Origin: Nocardioides sp. Root682
GTDB lineage: Bacteria; Actinomycetota; Actinomycetes; Propionibacteriales; Nocardioidaceae
Assembly: GCF_001427795.1 (NCBI RefSeq)
Contig: NZ_LMHJ01000002.1
Span: 372,001 to 436,000 of the forward strand
Direction of reading: 5' to 3'
Length of the DNA stretch: 64,000 nucleotides
The position numbers were made by a program, and so were the translations under genes. Of this stretch, positions 26,826 to 35,085 are shown piece by piece (position 1 is the stretch's first letter; each line of letters opens with the position of its first letter). The notes under the pieces are model-generated. The model did no database searches and was not told the DNA's origin. It worked only from the letters and a program-made list of their open reading frames with translations.

Positions 26826-27689
26826 ATGAGCTCTCCGTTCCCCGTCTCGGACCTGACCTCCTCGCTGCGGATTGCGCCCGGACCCATCGATCTCGCCTCC
26901 ATCGACACCGACGTAGCGCCGGGCTACGACGGTGACAAGGATCAGGGCACCGCGGACCTCCTGGACATGGGTCCCGACCTCGCGGACCTGCAGGAGCGAC
27001 TCTTCGCCGACGGCAAGTCCGGCGGCAACCGCAACGTCCTGCTGGTGCTGCAGGGGATGGACACCTCCGGCAAGGGCGGCACGCTGCGGGCCACGGTGGG
27101 CCTCGTCGACCCGCAGGGGGTGCGGATCACGTCGTTCAAGGCGCCGAACGACGAGGAGCGCGCCCACGACTTCCTGTGGCGGATCAACAGGGCACTGCCG
27201 CCGGTCGGGCTGATCGGGGTGTTCGACCGCTCGCACTACGAGGACGTGCTGATCGCCCGGGTGCGTCAGTTCGCGACCCCCGACGAGATCGAGCGGAGGT
27301 ACGGCGCGATCAACGAGTGGGAGGCCAACCTGGTCGCCAACGGCACGACGATCATCAAGTGCATGCTCCACATCTCCGCCGAGGAGCAGAAGGCACGCCT
27401 GGTGGCCCGCCTCGATGACCCGACCAAGCACTGGAAGTTCAACCCGGGTGACCTCGACGAGCGGGCCCTGTGGCCGGCGTACCAGGAGGCCTACGAGATC
27501 GCGCTGGAGCGGACCAACACCGAGGTCGCTCCGTGGCACGTGATCCCGGCGGACAAGAAGTGGTACCGCAACCTGGCCATCGGCACGCTGCTCCACGACG
27601 CCCTCGCCTCGCTCGACCTCGACTGGCCCGAGGCAGACTTCGACGTCGACGCGGAGAAGCAGCGACTGGCGGACGAGAAGCCCCTGTGA
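26826..27689 (+). CDS. ppk2: Polyphosphate kinase 2 family enzyme
   Basis: This 287-residue kinase moves phosphate between polyphosphate and nucleotides. The Walker A motif GMDTSGKGG, the Walker B/lid part GVFDRSHYEDVLIARVR and YRNLAI match PPK2. Class I and class III enzymes use nucleoside di- and monophosphates respectively, and I cannot separate them by eye. TAGTCT (26814-26819) lies 6 nt before the ATG, so the transcript is probably leaderless. Its stop overlaps the HipA-like gene by GTGA, suggesting joint expression. Confidence 0.92.
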   Translation: MSSPFPVSDLTSSLRIAPGPIDLASIDTDVAPGYDGDKDQGTADLLDMGPDLADLQERLFADGKSGGNRNVLLVLQGMDTSGKGGTLRATVGLVDPQGVRITSFKAPNDEERAHDFLWRINRALPPVGLIGVFDRSHYEDVLIARVRQFATPDEIERRYGAINEWEANLVANGTTIIKCMLHISAEEQKARLVARLDDPTKHWKFNPGDLDERALWPAYQEAYEIALERTNTEVAPWHVIPADKKWYRNLAIGTLLHDALASLDLDWPEADFDVDAEKQRLADEKPL

Positions 27690-28459
27690 TCCCGACCGTT
27701 CGGGTCACCCGTTACGTCACGCCGCTGCGCGAAGGCGGCAGCCTGCCCGGGATCGTGGAGGCCGAGGACCTCGGCACCTACGTCTGCAAGTTCCGGGGCG
27801 CCGGTCAGGGCCTCCGGGTCCTCGTGGCCGAGGTGATCGTCGCCGGGCTCGCGCGGAGCCTGGAGATCCCCACCCCGGACCAGGTCGTCCTCGACCTGGA
27901 TCCCGACATCGCCCGCTACGAGGCGGACGAAGAGGTGCAGGACCTGATCAACGCCAGTGCGGGGTTGAACCTCGGCATCGACTTCCTGCCCGGCTCCTTC
28001 GGCTATGACCCGGGTTCGGGGCCGGACCGGGAGCTGGCCGGTCGTGTGCTCTGGCTGGACGCGTTCACGGCCAACGTCGACCGCAGCTGGCGCAACCCGA
28101 ACCTGCTGGTCTGGCGCGGTGTCCTGCACGCGATCGACCACGGAGCCTCGCTCTACTTCCACCACTCGTGGTCCGGCGGCCCCGGCGACCCGGCCCGCTT
28201 CGCGGCCCAGCCGTACGACGCCTCCGAGCACATCCTGCGCGAGTACGCCGCCGAGGCGCTCGCCCAGGACGCGGCTCTCGCCGAGCGGCTGAGCGACGAC
28301 GCGATCGATGCCGTGCTCGCCGACATCAGTGACGACTGGCTCGAGGCGACCCCGGGGGCCGAGGACCCCGCCGCGGTGCGGGCTCACTACGCGGCGTTCC
28401 TCCGGGCTCGTCGTGACGGGGGCCGTTCGTGGCTGCCCGCAGTGGGGGCGTCGGCATGA
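27686..28459 (+). CDS. HipA-like kinase family protein
   Basis: This 257-residue protein belongs to the HipA-like kinase group always found with DUF3037. Visible features are GTYVCKFRGAGQGLRVLVAE near the start (nucleotide-binding lysine), LWLDAFTANVDRSWRNPNLL (catalytic loop with Asp and Asn) and AIDHGASLYFHH (metal-binding Asp). It is shorter than toxin HipA (about 440 residues) and lacks HipB. GTG 27686 overlaps the PPK2 stop. The phosphorylated target is unknown. Confidence 0.87.
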   Translation: MIPTVRVTRYVTPLREGGSLPGIVEAEDLGTYVCKFRGAGQGLRVLVAEVIVAGLARSLEIPTPDQVVLDLDPDIARYEADEEVQDLINASAGLNLGIDFLPGSFGYDPGSGPDRELAGRVLWLDAFTANVDRSWRNPNLLVWRGVLHAIDHGASLYFHHSWSGGPGDPARFAAQPYDASEHILREYAAEALAQDAALAERLSDDAIDAVLADISDDWLEATPGAEDPAAVRAHYAAFLRARRDGGRSWLPAVGASA

Positions 28460-28866
28460 AGCCCTACCAGTACGTCACCCTGCGCTGCGTTCCTCGCGTC
28501 GAGCGCGAGGAGTTCGTCAACGTCGGCGTTGTCGTCCACTGTCCGGCGGCCAACTTCCTCGGCGTCCGCACCGCCGTCAACGACGAGCGGATCCAGGCCC
28601 TCGACGCCGGGATCGACCTCGACTCCGTCCGCGCCGCACTGGCCATGATCGACCGGGTCTGCCGCGGCGAGGCGCACACCGGCTTCGGCGTCGGCCTCCG
28701 TGCGACGGCGTACGGCGTCCGCGAGTCCCGCGACGACGCCAGCACCCGCTTCGGCTTCCTCAAGGCCCCACGCAGCACCGTGATCCAGCCCGGCCCGGTC
28801 CACGGTGGCGTGACGGCTGACTCCGCCCGGACCCTCGAGCACCTGCTGGAGTCCCTGGTCCTCTAG
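28456..28866 (+). CDS. DUF3037 protein
   Basis: This 136-residue protein has the DUF3037 signature PYQYVTLRCVPRVEREEFVNVGVVV and ends in HGGVTADSARTLEHLLE. It is coupled to the HipA-like kinase by ATGA. The two families co-occur widely, which suggests that they form a unit, but neither role is known. The gene ends convergently with the lipoprotein gene, 16 bp apart. Confidence 0.9.
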   Translation: MKPYQYVTLRCVPRVEREEFVNVGVVVHCPAANFLGVRTAVNDERIQALDAGIDLDSVRAALAMIDRVCRGEAHTGFGVGLRATAYGVRESRDDASTRFGFLKAPRSTVIQPGPVHGGVTADSARTLEHLLESLVL

Positions 28867-28882
28867 GACCGCCTGGACACCA

Positions 28883-29353
28883 CTAACAGGGGAAGGTCTC
28901 GCTGAGGAACTCCCCGATCTGGTTGTCGCCCCGGACCCAGAACCGCGAAGGGATCTCCCGGCGTTCGAGAAATTCTGTGGTCGCCCCGTCGGCCGTCACT
29001 CCGAAACCGCCCATGTCGTCCGGGCCCTCAAGATCGAGCACCTCTCGATTCCCCGTCAACAGGAGTCGTAGCTTCGCTCCCTCGGCCTTGGTCAGTCGCC
29101 AGGCCGGATTCGGGCGTCCCGACGTGATGCTCCACTCGACGACGAAGCCCGAGCCGGTCGCGGACACCTCGTCGGGCCATGCGCAGGTGGGCGACGCTTC
29201 GGGAGCGGTCGGGACAGGGTTCGTCGTCGCGGTGCTCGCGGCCACGTCGCTCGTCGGTTGCGGTAGCCACTGCGTCAGTGGCTCGTCCTCGCCGCTGCAG
29301 GCGGTCAGCAGTGCGCCGAGCAGGGCTCCGGTGATGACGAGGCGTGAAGACAC
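28883..29353 (-). CDS. Lipoprotein of unknown function
   Basis: This 156-residue protein has a lipoprotein signal peptide (MSSRLVITGALLGALLTAC, acylated Cys at 19), a Ser/Thr/Pro-rich linker of about 30 residues and a small C-terminal domain with two Cys (CAWPDEV and the final Cys). I recognise no family. It should be tethered to the outer face of the membrane. The GTG start is consistent with the signal peptide. Confidence 0.75.
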   Translation of the reverse strand: MSSRLVITGALLGALLTACSGEDEPLTQWLPQPTSDVAASTATTNPVPTAPEASPTCAWPDEVSATGSGFVVEWSITSGRPNPAWRLTKAEGAKLRLLLTGNREVLDLEGPDDMGGFGVTADGATTEFLERREIPSRFWVRGDNQIGEFLSETFPC

Positions 29354-29485
29354 GACGCTGAGCCTGCCAGTCAGAGTCGTTCGTGTGCGCTGAATGATGT
29401 GATGCGACCGTTCGACGCGGCTTCATCGGCCGCTCAGCACATTGGGCGGACCGCCGGTACGTCTTGCTGAGGCGCTGATTCGGGA

Positions 29486-30930
29486 TCAGGCCGCGGCGAA
29501 GTCCCCGGCGAGGTGCACGGCCATGGTCCTGAGCGCGAGGAACTCACCTCGGGTGATCGACGTGGTTCCGCTGGTCGTGACGAGGCGGTGCAGTCCGTGG
29601 GGCGTACGCCAGATCCAGCGGTCGGGTCCGAGCTGGTGGACCGCGTAGCCGGCATGGGTCTTGGCCCGGTGGTGATGTCGCCGGAGTGGGGTGTCGTTGT
29701 GGTCGCCGGTCTGGCCGGGTGGGCCGTGCTTGTCATACGCGACCGTGTGGTCGTGGTCCGGTGGCCGGCCGGTCCTGGTGAAGAGGCCGGTGGCGTGGGG
29801 GAACACGTCGCCCAGGGTGCGGAGCTCGGTGCGGGCCTTGACGTCGGTGGGGTGTTCGTAGCCGTTGACCGAGCGCCCGGTGTGCAGGTCGATGACCGGG
29901 GTCACGGTCACGTCCGCGTAGCGGCGGAGCAGGTCACGGACCTCACTGAGCAGCCTCGGTCCCAGGCCCTCGACCCGGGCCACGGGGCCGAGGGCGCCGG
30001 TGTCGGGGTCCTCGGCGACGTGCACGACCACAACCGCGGAAGGTCCCGCGGTCGGACTGGTTGCAGGCGCCTCGGGTTCTTCGGTGGGCTCGGCAGCGGG
30101 TGCGTCGGTGGGCTCGGTGGTTTGTTCGCCGCGTAGGAAGGCCAGGACGGCGGCGGGGTCGGCGAGCATCGCGAAGGCCTCGGCCCGCCAGTGGTCCATC
30201 GACAACGGCTCCTCACCCTCAGCGGGCGGGCCAGCGTGGGCGGCCAGGGCCTGGCGAGTTCTTCGATGAACTCGCGGTGGGCTTCGAGGTCGACCTCATC
30301 GATCCGCGCGAACACGCTGCCCACACCCGCGGTTTCGCCCTCGACAGCTTCGCCGGGCTTGGGGCGGGAGTGCCACACACCCTTACGGGCGCGGTTCGCC
30401 TCGATGCGTTCGGCGTGGGCGACGGGGTCGGCTTCGATGATCTTGGCCTCGGCGATCTCCAGGATCCGTGCCGGTGCCTCGTCGAGGGCTTCAGCGACCG
30501 CGACGTCCACGATCACAACCTGCTCAGCAGTGAGTTTGCGGGACATGGCTGCGACCTTGGTACCGACCCAGGTCTCGCAACGCAACGCCTGCAACCCCGC
30601 CCACACCAAGGGGAGTCGGTGGCGCAGGTCGAACGCGTCGGCGGTGCGGCGCCGGGTGGTGAACACCGACTCCCGGCGAGCGACCGCGATCTCCACCAAC
30701 GCCAGGTCCGAGACCTTCGGAGTGCCCTCCCCACCCAAGGAGATGAGCCGGGGGCCGCAGTACCGGACCGGGACCGCATTGGGTTCGTCCTGCGGGTCAC
30801 CCGAGAACACATCACCCCATGCCTGCAGGACTTCCAGCTTCTCGACCTCGGCTTCACGGCTCTTGAGCAGCACGTCGTCAGCCGCCTGGAGCAACTGCTC
30901 CGGCGGCATTTCAGCGAGACCCGAGATCAT
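29486..30930 (-). pseudogene. DUF222/HNH endonuclease (13E12-type), frameshifted
   Basis: Two overlapping frames (30930 leftward and 30205 leftward) together make one DUF222 plus HNH protein of about 480 residues. The first part carries the DUF222 domain (MPPEQLLQAADDVLL..., EQVVIVDVAVAEALDEAPAR). The second ends in the HNH region (DHDHTVAYDKHGPPG, HHHRAKTH, WRTPHGLHRLV). They meet near 30249-30257, where adding one C to the minus-strand CTCGCCAGGCCCTG would restore a continuous reading frame ending EELAQALAAHAGPPAEGEE. Either a real single-base loss or a sequence error. The promoter (TATCAT, 6 nt before the ATG) and an SOS box are intact. REP13E12 genes in M. tuberculosis are also damage-induced. 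Confidence 0.82.
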
Positions 30931-30943
30931 ACATAGATGATAC

Positions 30944-30957
30944 CGAACAGACGTTCG
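30944..30957. promoter_or_regulatory. LexA (SOS) box of the DUF222/HNH gene
   Basis: CGAACAGACGTTCG is a perfect CGAAC-N4-GTTCG site. It sits directly upstream of the minus-strand -10 TATCAT (30937-30942), where bound LexA would block the promoter. Confidence 0.82.
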
Positions 30958-30993
30958 ATCGGCAAGTGACTCAAGGACCTTGTGGATTGTTCA

Positions 30994-31065
30994 TGTCTCA
31001 GGACATCGGTGACAGTTCTGCATCACGACATCGGTGACACTTGATGCGTCAGGACTTCGGTGACG
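30994..31065. mobile_element. Remnant of an IS481-type element end
   Basis: Three direct repeats of GACATCGGTGACA (31002-31014, 31027-31039, and with two changes 31053-31065) are spaced 25-26 bp. The first is preceded by TGTCTCAG. I recognise this as the terminal region of IS481-family elements of actinobacteria. No transposase or second end is seen, so it is a relic. Confidence 0.5.
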
Positions 31066-31173
31066 CTCGCGGGTTCTTGGTCCGCGTTGATGCCCGAAGC
31101 GTCGCATTGGACTCACTCACCTTCGGCGCTCTGGAGCGGAGAGCATGGCACGTGCGCGTGGGAGCATTCACGC

Positions 31174-31512
31174 ATGAGCGAGGACCCCGGGCTGCGAGCG
31201 ACGGCCGAGTCCGGTGACACGATCGATGACCCGTCGGAAGACGCCCTGTTCATGATGTTCGAGGACGTCGAGGCGGGGGAGAGCACCTACCTCATCGTCG
31301 AGGCCCTCGTGGGCTCCCATGGCCAGGCCTACGCCCAGGCCTCGCGAAACGACGACGGGACCTACGTCGTCGAGTACCGCGACGGTGGACCCGAGCACCA
31401 CTACGGCACGGTGGCGGCGGACATGCGCGCGGCTCACGCGCTCATCAGGGGTTGGGCCTTCGGTGTCCCCGGCTGGCGGGAGTCGGTGCGCTGGGAGCGC
31501 GTGTCCGTCTGA
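31174..31512 (+). CDS. Small acidic protein of unknown function
   Basis: This 112-residue protein is acidic at its N-terminus (MSEDPGLRATAESGDTIDDP). The rest looks like one alpha/beta domain: STYLIVEALVGSHGQAYAQA, GTYVVEYRDGGPEHHYG and ALIRGWAFGVPGW. The strand-strand-helix pattern and final Trp-rich stretch are like small immunity-type proteins, but I cannot name a family. It lies between the IS481-type relic and the Fic gene. ATG 31174 starts a sensible N-terminus. Confidence 0.6.
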   Translation: MSEDPGLRATAESGDTIDDPSEDALFMMFEDVEAGESTYLIVEALVGSHGQAYAQASRNDDGTYVVEYRDGGPEHHYGTVAADMRAAHALIRGWAFGVPGWRESVRWERVSV

Positions 31513-31551
31513 CGAGCTCGCGATCGGACGCGACCGCGCCGGCGAGGCCCG

Positions 31552-31583
31552 AAGTGGGAACAAGAACGCTCTTGTTCCCACTT
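31552..31583. promoter_or_regulatory. Perfect 32-bp palindrome at the fic promoter
   Basis: AAGTGGGAACAAGA-ACGC-TCTTGTTCCCACTT has perfect 14-bp arms. It ends 7 bp before the -10 hexamer TAAACT (31591-31596), thus covering the -35 region. An operator is more likely than a terminator because the arms lie within a promoter and no T-run follows. Confidence 0.75.
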
Positions 31584-31602
31584 GTGCCGCTAAACTGGAA
31601 TC

Positions 31603-32826
31603 ATGGCTGCTGTGTTCCTGCCTGGTCCAGACGCCTGGCCCGCTCACGGTCGTGAGGTACGGCCGTGGCACCAAGCGGGCCGCGGCGGAACCAGGGACGA
31701 CCGGATGCTTCGTGACGTCACGGTCTGGTTGCCCCCGAAGATCGCCGACCGAGATCCTTTCGTCGCGTCGGGACTGGCAGCTCAGATCGAGGACTGCCTG
31801 CGTGAGGTCGCGAGCCTGGACGCCAGCCACGGGTCTCATCTGGGAGCGCTGGGCACCATGTTGTTGCGTACCGAGTCCGTTGCTTCGTCCAAGATCGAGC
31901 AGGTCGAGGCCGACGTCGTCGACTACGCGCGTGCCCTGCACGGAATGAAGTCGAACCAGTCGGCAACGTCGATGGCGGCCGCCACCGTGGCGCTCGAGCA
32001 GCTCATCAGCTCGGTCGAGGGCAGCGACCTGACCGCGGACGCTGTGTTGCGATCACACCGGGCGCTGATGCGTGATGATCCGAGTGAGAGCGCGTACGCC
32101 GGACGGATCCGCGACATGCAGAACTGGATTGGCGGTAGCGACCATTCCCCGCGCAACGCCTTGTACGTTCCACCCCCGCCGGACACCGTCGCCGACTACC
32201 TCGCCGACCTGGTTGCCTTCGCCAACCGTGACGACCTCTCGGCGATGGTGCAGGCCGCGATCGTGCATGCCCAGCTCGAGTCCATCCACCCGTTCACTGA
32301 TGGCAACGGCCGCATCGGTCGAGCTCTCGTCAACACCGTGCTCCGTCGCCGAAGTGTGACGACCACGGTCGTGGTTCCACTGGCCTCCGCCCTGGTCGCT
32401 CGCCGCGAGGCCTACTTCGACGTGCTGAATCGTTACCGTGAGGGTGACCCCGAGCCGATCATTGCCGCGTTCGCGAAGGCATCGAGGCTCGCGGCACAGG
32501 AGTCCAGGACCACCGCCGTGCGAATGGCGGGGTTTCCCGAAGGATGGCGTGACGCGGTCGGACGGGTTCGCAGCGACAGCGCGACGCTGCGGCTGCTCGA
32601 GGTGCTTCTGCAGATGCCGGTCTTCTCCGCGGCCGAGGCCGAGGTGCGAGTGGGCGGCACCACCAGCGCTGTCTATCGCGCCGTCGATGCTCTGGTCGAC
32701 GCACAGGTGCTGCGTCCCCTGACCGACCGCAAGCGCCATCAGGTCTGGGGTGTGGGGGACATGCTCGACGAGCTCGACGACCTCAGCGTGCGGATCGGCG
32801 CTGCCGCCCTCGCCGAAGAACCCTGA
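31603..32826 (+). CDS. Fic-family AMP-transferase with C-terminal winged helix
   Basis: This 407-residue protein has a Fic_N region, the Fic core and a C-terminal helix-turn-helix. The active site HPFTDGNGRIGR (residues 229-240) is complete, so AMPylation or a related transfer is likely. The inhibitory-helix-like motif SSKIEQ (95-100) matches the S-xxx-E part of class II Fic proteins but has Gln where Gly or Asn is usual. The last 80 residues (VFSAAEAEVRVGGTTSAVYRA, DALVDAQVLRPLTD) form a winged helix that could bind the palindrome upstream. TAAACT lies 6 nt before the ATG; the mRNA seems leaderless. Confidence 0.9.
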   Translation: MAAVFLPGPDAWPAHGREVRPWHQAGRGGTRDDRMLRDVTVWLPPKIADRDPFVASGLAAQIEDCLREVASLDASHGSHLGALGTMLLRTESVASSKIEQVEADVVDYARALHGMKSNQSATSMAAATVALEQLISSVEGSDLTADAVLRSHRALMRDDPSESAYAGRIRDMQNWIGGSDHSPRNALYVPPPPDTVADYLADLVAFANRDDLSAMVQAAIVHAQLESIHPFTDGNGRIGRALVNTVLRRRSVTTTVVVPLASALVARREAYFDVLNRYREGDPEPIIAAFAKASRLAAQESRTTAVRMAGFPEGWRDAVGRVRSDSATLRLLEVLLQMPVFSAAEAEVRVGGTTSAVYRAVDALVDAQVLRPLTDRKRHQVWGVGDMLDELDDLSVRIGAAALAEEP

Positions 32827-32842
32827 GGCAGGGCAGCGGTCA

Positions 32843-33322
32843 TCACCCCTGGTACGGCGGCGCGACACCCCAGCCCCATCGCGGCGTGGGCGCGTGCTCG
32901 ACCGGCTCGGCGCCGGGCTGGGAGTTCTCCATCGCGAGGCGGGTGCCCCACTCGAGGTACCCGATGACGGCCGCACGGAACTCCGGGTCGGCGGGCAGCT
33001 CCGCATCGTCGGCGGCGAGGCTCATCGTGGTCGCGAACCGATGCCGTTGGGCAGGCGTGATGGCCAGTCCGAGGTGGTGCCGGAGCATCGATTCGTACCC
33101 GCCGTGCTGCTCCGTGTAGGCAGCCGGCCCGCCGAGCACCTCGGCCCACCAGTCCGCGACGTGGGCGCGGTGATGCTCCGAGACTCCGCCCGGGAAGAAG
33201 CCCGAGAGGGTGTCGTCAGCCTCGACCCGGTCGTAGAAGCTGTCGATCATCCGGCGTAGCGGAGCGAGGCCGCCTGCCCACTCGTACAACGTGGGCAGTC
33301 CCGGTTCGTCGACTCCGCTCAT
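32843..33322 (-). CDS. Group II truncated haemoglobin-type globin
   Basis: This 159-residue protein carries a truncated-globin core: TLYEWAGGLAPLRRMIDSFYDR at the start, FFPGGVSEHHRAHVADWWAEVLGGP in the middle, and a proximal His in MLRHHLGLAITPAQRHRFA. Such globins bind oxygen or nitric oxide and may detoxify NO or peroxide. ATG 33322 has GGTGGA about 8 nt upstream; GTG 33340 is an alternative. The actinobacterial C-terminal extension (HAPTPRWGWGVAPPYQG) is typical of the group. Confidence 0.87.
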   Translation of the reverse strand: MSGVDEPGLPTLYEWAGGLAPLRRMIDSFYDRVEADDTLSGFFPGGVSEHHRAHVADWWAEVLGGPAAYTEQHGGYESMLRHHLGLAITPAQRHRFATTMSLAADDAELPADPEFRAAVIGYLEWGTRLAMENSQPGAEPVEHAPTPRWGWGVAPPYQG

Positions 33323-33369
33323 GACGACAGTCCACCGCACCCGCGGGACTGTCGCACCTGATTTCGGGA

Positions 33370-34113
33370 TCAGACAGGAACGAGCTCGACAGCACCCACG
33401 GCGTAGCGGGCCAGGATGGTCCGGGCGACCTCCGGGTGCGCACCCAGCGGCTCGGACACGGCAACCGCGCCGGCCTCGATCGCCAGCTCGGCGGCGCGGT
33501 CCTGCAGGCCGCCGGGAGCCAGGAAGAGGGAGGCGACGGCGATGTGGCGGCGACCCTCGGCGCGGAACTGCCGCACTGCCTCACCGGTGGCCGGCGGTGC
33601 ACTGGACGCGTACGCCGCCGTGACGGGCAGCTTGTGGTGGGCGCCCCACAGGCGAGCCAGGCGGGCGACGGCCTGGTTGGCCAGCGGGTCGGTCGACCCG
33701 GCGGCAGCCAGGACGAGGGCGTCGAGCTCGCGCACGCGGGCACCACGGAGCGCCTCACGGAGTCGCTCGTCGAGCACCTCGAGGAAGCGCGGCTCCAGGC
33801 CGAGCACCTCGGTGGCGCGGATCTGCAGGCCGGGGTGGCGAGCCGTGGCTTCGGCGATCACCGAAGGAACGTCGACCTTGGCGTGGAATGCCTCGACCAG
33901 GAGCAGCGGCACGACCACGATCTCCTCGAAGCCGGCCTTGACCAGCCGGTCGACCACGGTGTGGAAGTTCGGCTTGGCCAGGTCGAGGAAGGCCCGTTCG
34001 ATGCGCAGGTCGGGGCGCAACGCCTTCGTTGCGTCGACGAGCGCCGTGACGGTCGCGGCAGAGCGCGGGTCGCGGCTGCCGTGGGCCAGGGCGATGAGGG
34101 CGGGAGCGGCCAT
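33370..34113 (-). CDS. Sirohydrochlorin chelatase (CbiX type)
   Basis: This 247-residue enzyme has two CbiX-like halves: ALIALAHGSRDPRSAATV at the start and LDALVLAAAGSTDPLAN in the middle, with a metal-binding His in HGSRD and VEAFHAKVDVP. It inserts iron into sirohydrochlorin to make sirohaem, the cofactor of the sulfite reductase encoded in the same operon. It lies 37 bp after the reductase gene cysH, and a GAGAGGGGA site precedes the ATG. Cobalt chelation for cobalamin is possible but context favours sirohaem. Confidence 0.9.
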   Translation of the reverse strand: MAAPALIALAHGSRDPRSAATVTALVDATKALRPDLRIERAFLDLAKPNFHTVVDRLVKAGFEEIVVVPLLLVEAFHAKVDVPSVIAEATARHPGLQIRATEVLGLEPRFLEVLDERLREALRGARVRELDALVLAAAGSTDPLANQAVARLARLWGAHHKLPVTAAYASSAPPATGEAVRQFRAEGRRHIAVASLFLAPGGLQDRAAELAIEAGAVAVSEPLGAHPEVARTILARYAVGAVELVPV

Positions 34114-34150
34114 CAGTTGATTCCCCTCTCGGCTGTGTTGAGTGCTGCCT

Positions 34151-34897
34151 TCATGAGTGAATGCCGCATTCGGTCTTGTTGGTGCCGGCCCAGCGCCCGC
34201 TGCGCGGGTCCTCGCCGGGTGCGACGCGTCGGGTGCAGGGTGCGCAACCGATGGACGGGTAGCCGTCGTACACGAGCGGGTTGACGAGCACGCCGTTCTC
34301 GGCGATGTAGCGCTCGACCTGCTCGTCGCTCCAGCGGGCCATGGGGGAGACCTTGACCTTCTGCTTCTTGGCGTCCCACCCGATGACGGGCGCGATCACC
34401 CGGTTGTGGGTCTCCGCGCGGCGCAGGCCGGTCGCCCAGGCGTCGTACTGGGCCAGCGAGTCGGCCAGCGGCTTGACCTTGCGCAGCGCGCAGCACAGGT
34501 CGGGGTCGCGCTTGTAGAGCTCGGGGCCGTACTCGGCGTCCTGCTCGGCAACGGACTGCACGGGCGTGATCGAGAGCAGGTTGACGTTCATCGTGGCCGC
34601 GACCGCGTCGCGGGTGCCGATGGTCTCGATGAAGTGGTAGCCGGTGTCGAGGAAGACGACGTCGACGCCGGGCACCACCTTCTGGGCGAGGTGCGCGAGC
34701 ACTGCGTCACCCATCGAGGACGTGATGCAGAACCGTTCGCCGAAGGTGGCTGCGGCCCATTCGATGATGACCTCGGGCGGGGCGAGCTCGAGCTCGGCGC
34801 CCCAGTGGGACACCAGTTCACGCAGTTGTTCGGGGGAGCGGCCCTCGGTCGAGGCGCCACGGAAGGCCCGCGCGCTGGCGGTGGCCGGAGCGGTCAT
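34151..34897 (-). CDS. cysH: Adenylyl-sulfate (APS/PAPS) reductase
   Basis: This 248-residue assimilatory reductase turns activated sulfate into sulfite. It has the FeS cysteine pairs DLCCALRKV and GCAPCTR that mark APS-type enzymes, the P-loop-like ITSSMGDAVLAHLA and the catalytic C-terminal Cys in ECGIH. Its ATG overlaps the stop of the zinc-ribbon gene (ATGA). No ATP sulfurylase genes lie in the window. Because the FeS cysteines are present, APS is the likely substrate. Confidence 0.94.
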   Translation of the reverse strand: MTAPATASARAFRGASTEGRSPEQLRELVSHWGAELELAPPEVIIEWAAATFGERFCITSSMGDAVLAHLAQKVVPGVDVVFLDTGYHFIETIGTRDAVAATMNVNLLSITPVQSVAEQDAEYGPELYKRDPDLCCALRKVKPLADSLAQYDAWATGLRRAETHNRVIAPVIGWDAKKQKVKVSPMARWSDEQVERYIAENGVLVNPLVYDGYPSIGCAPCTRRVAPGEDPRSGRWAGTNKTECGIHS

Positions 34898-35085
34898 GAG
34901 GCACCTCCTTCAGGAGTGGTGGAGGCCCGGCGGATCATGCCGAGCGAGTTGACGGTGAAAGCACGGAGACAGCCGCGGCATTCCCAACCCGTGGGCTCGT
35001 GCGGCCACAGGTCGGTCTCGCCACAGAACGGGCAGTGGAACGGCGTGCCGCCCCGCCCGCTCGCTGATCCGGACTCGTCGGTCAT
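34894..35085 (-). CDS. Small zinc-ribbon protein of the sulfite reductase operon
   Basis: This 63-residue protein has a zinc ribbon CPFCG ... CRGC (residues about 18-41). Similar small proteins sit between the sulfite reductase and cysH genes of many actinobacteria, but their role is not known. Its ATG overlaps the sulfite reductase stop by one base (TGATG) and its stop overlaps cysH (ATGA), so it is made in step with both enzymes. Confidence 0.88.
   Translation of the reverse strand: MTDESGSASGRGGTPFHCPFCGETDLWPHEPTGWECRGCLRAFTVNSLGMIRRASTTPEGGAS

Noticed and set aside
30205..30930. Programmed frameshift in the DUF222/HNH gene
   Set aside because: No slippery heptamer or stimulatory hairpin is evident at the junction; a simple base loss explains it.
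31552..31583. The fic palindrome as a terminator of the preceding gene
   Set aside because: It overlaps a promoter, and the downstream -10 and leaderless start fit an operator better; no T-run follows.
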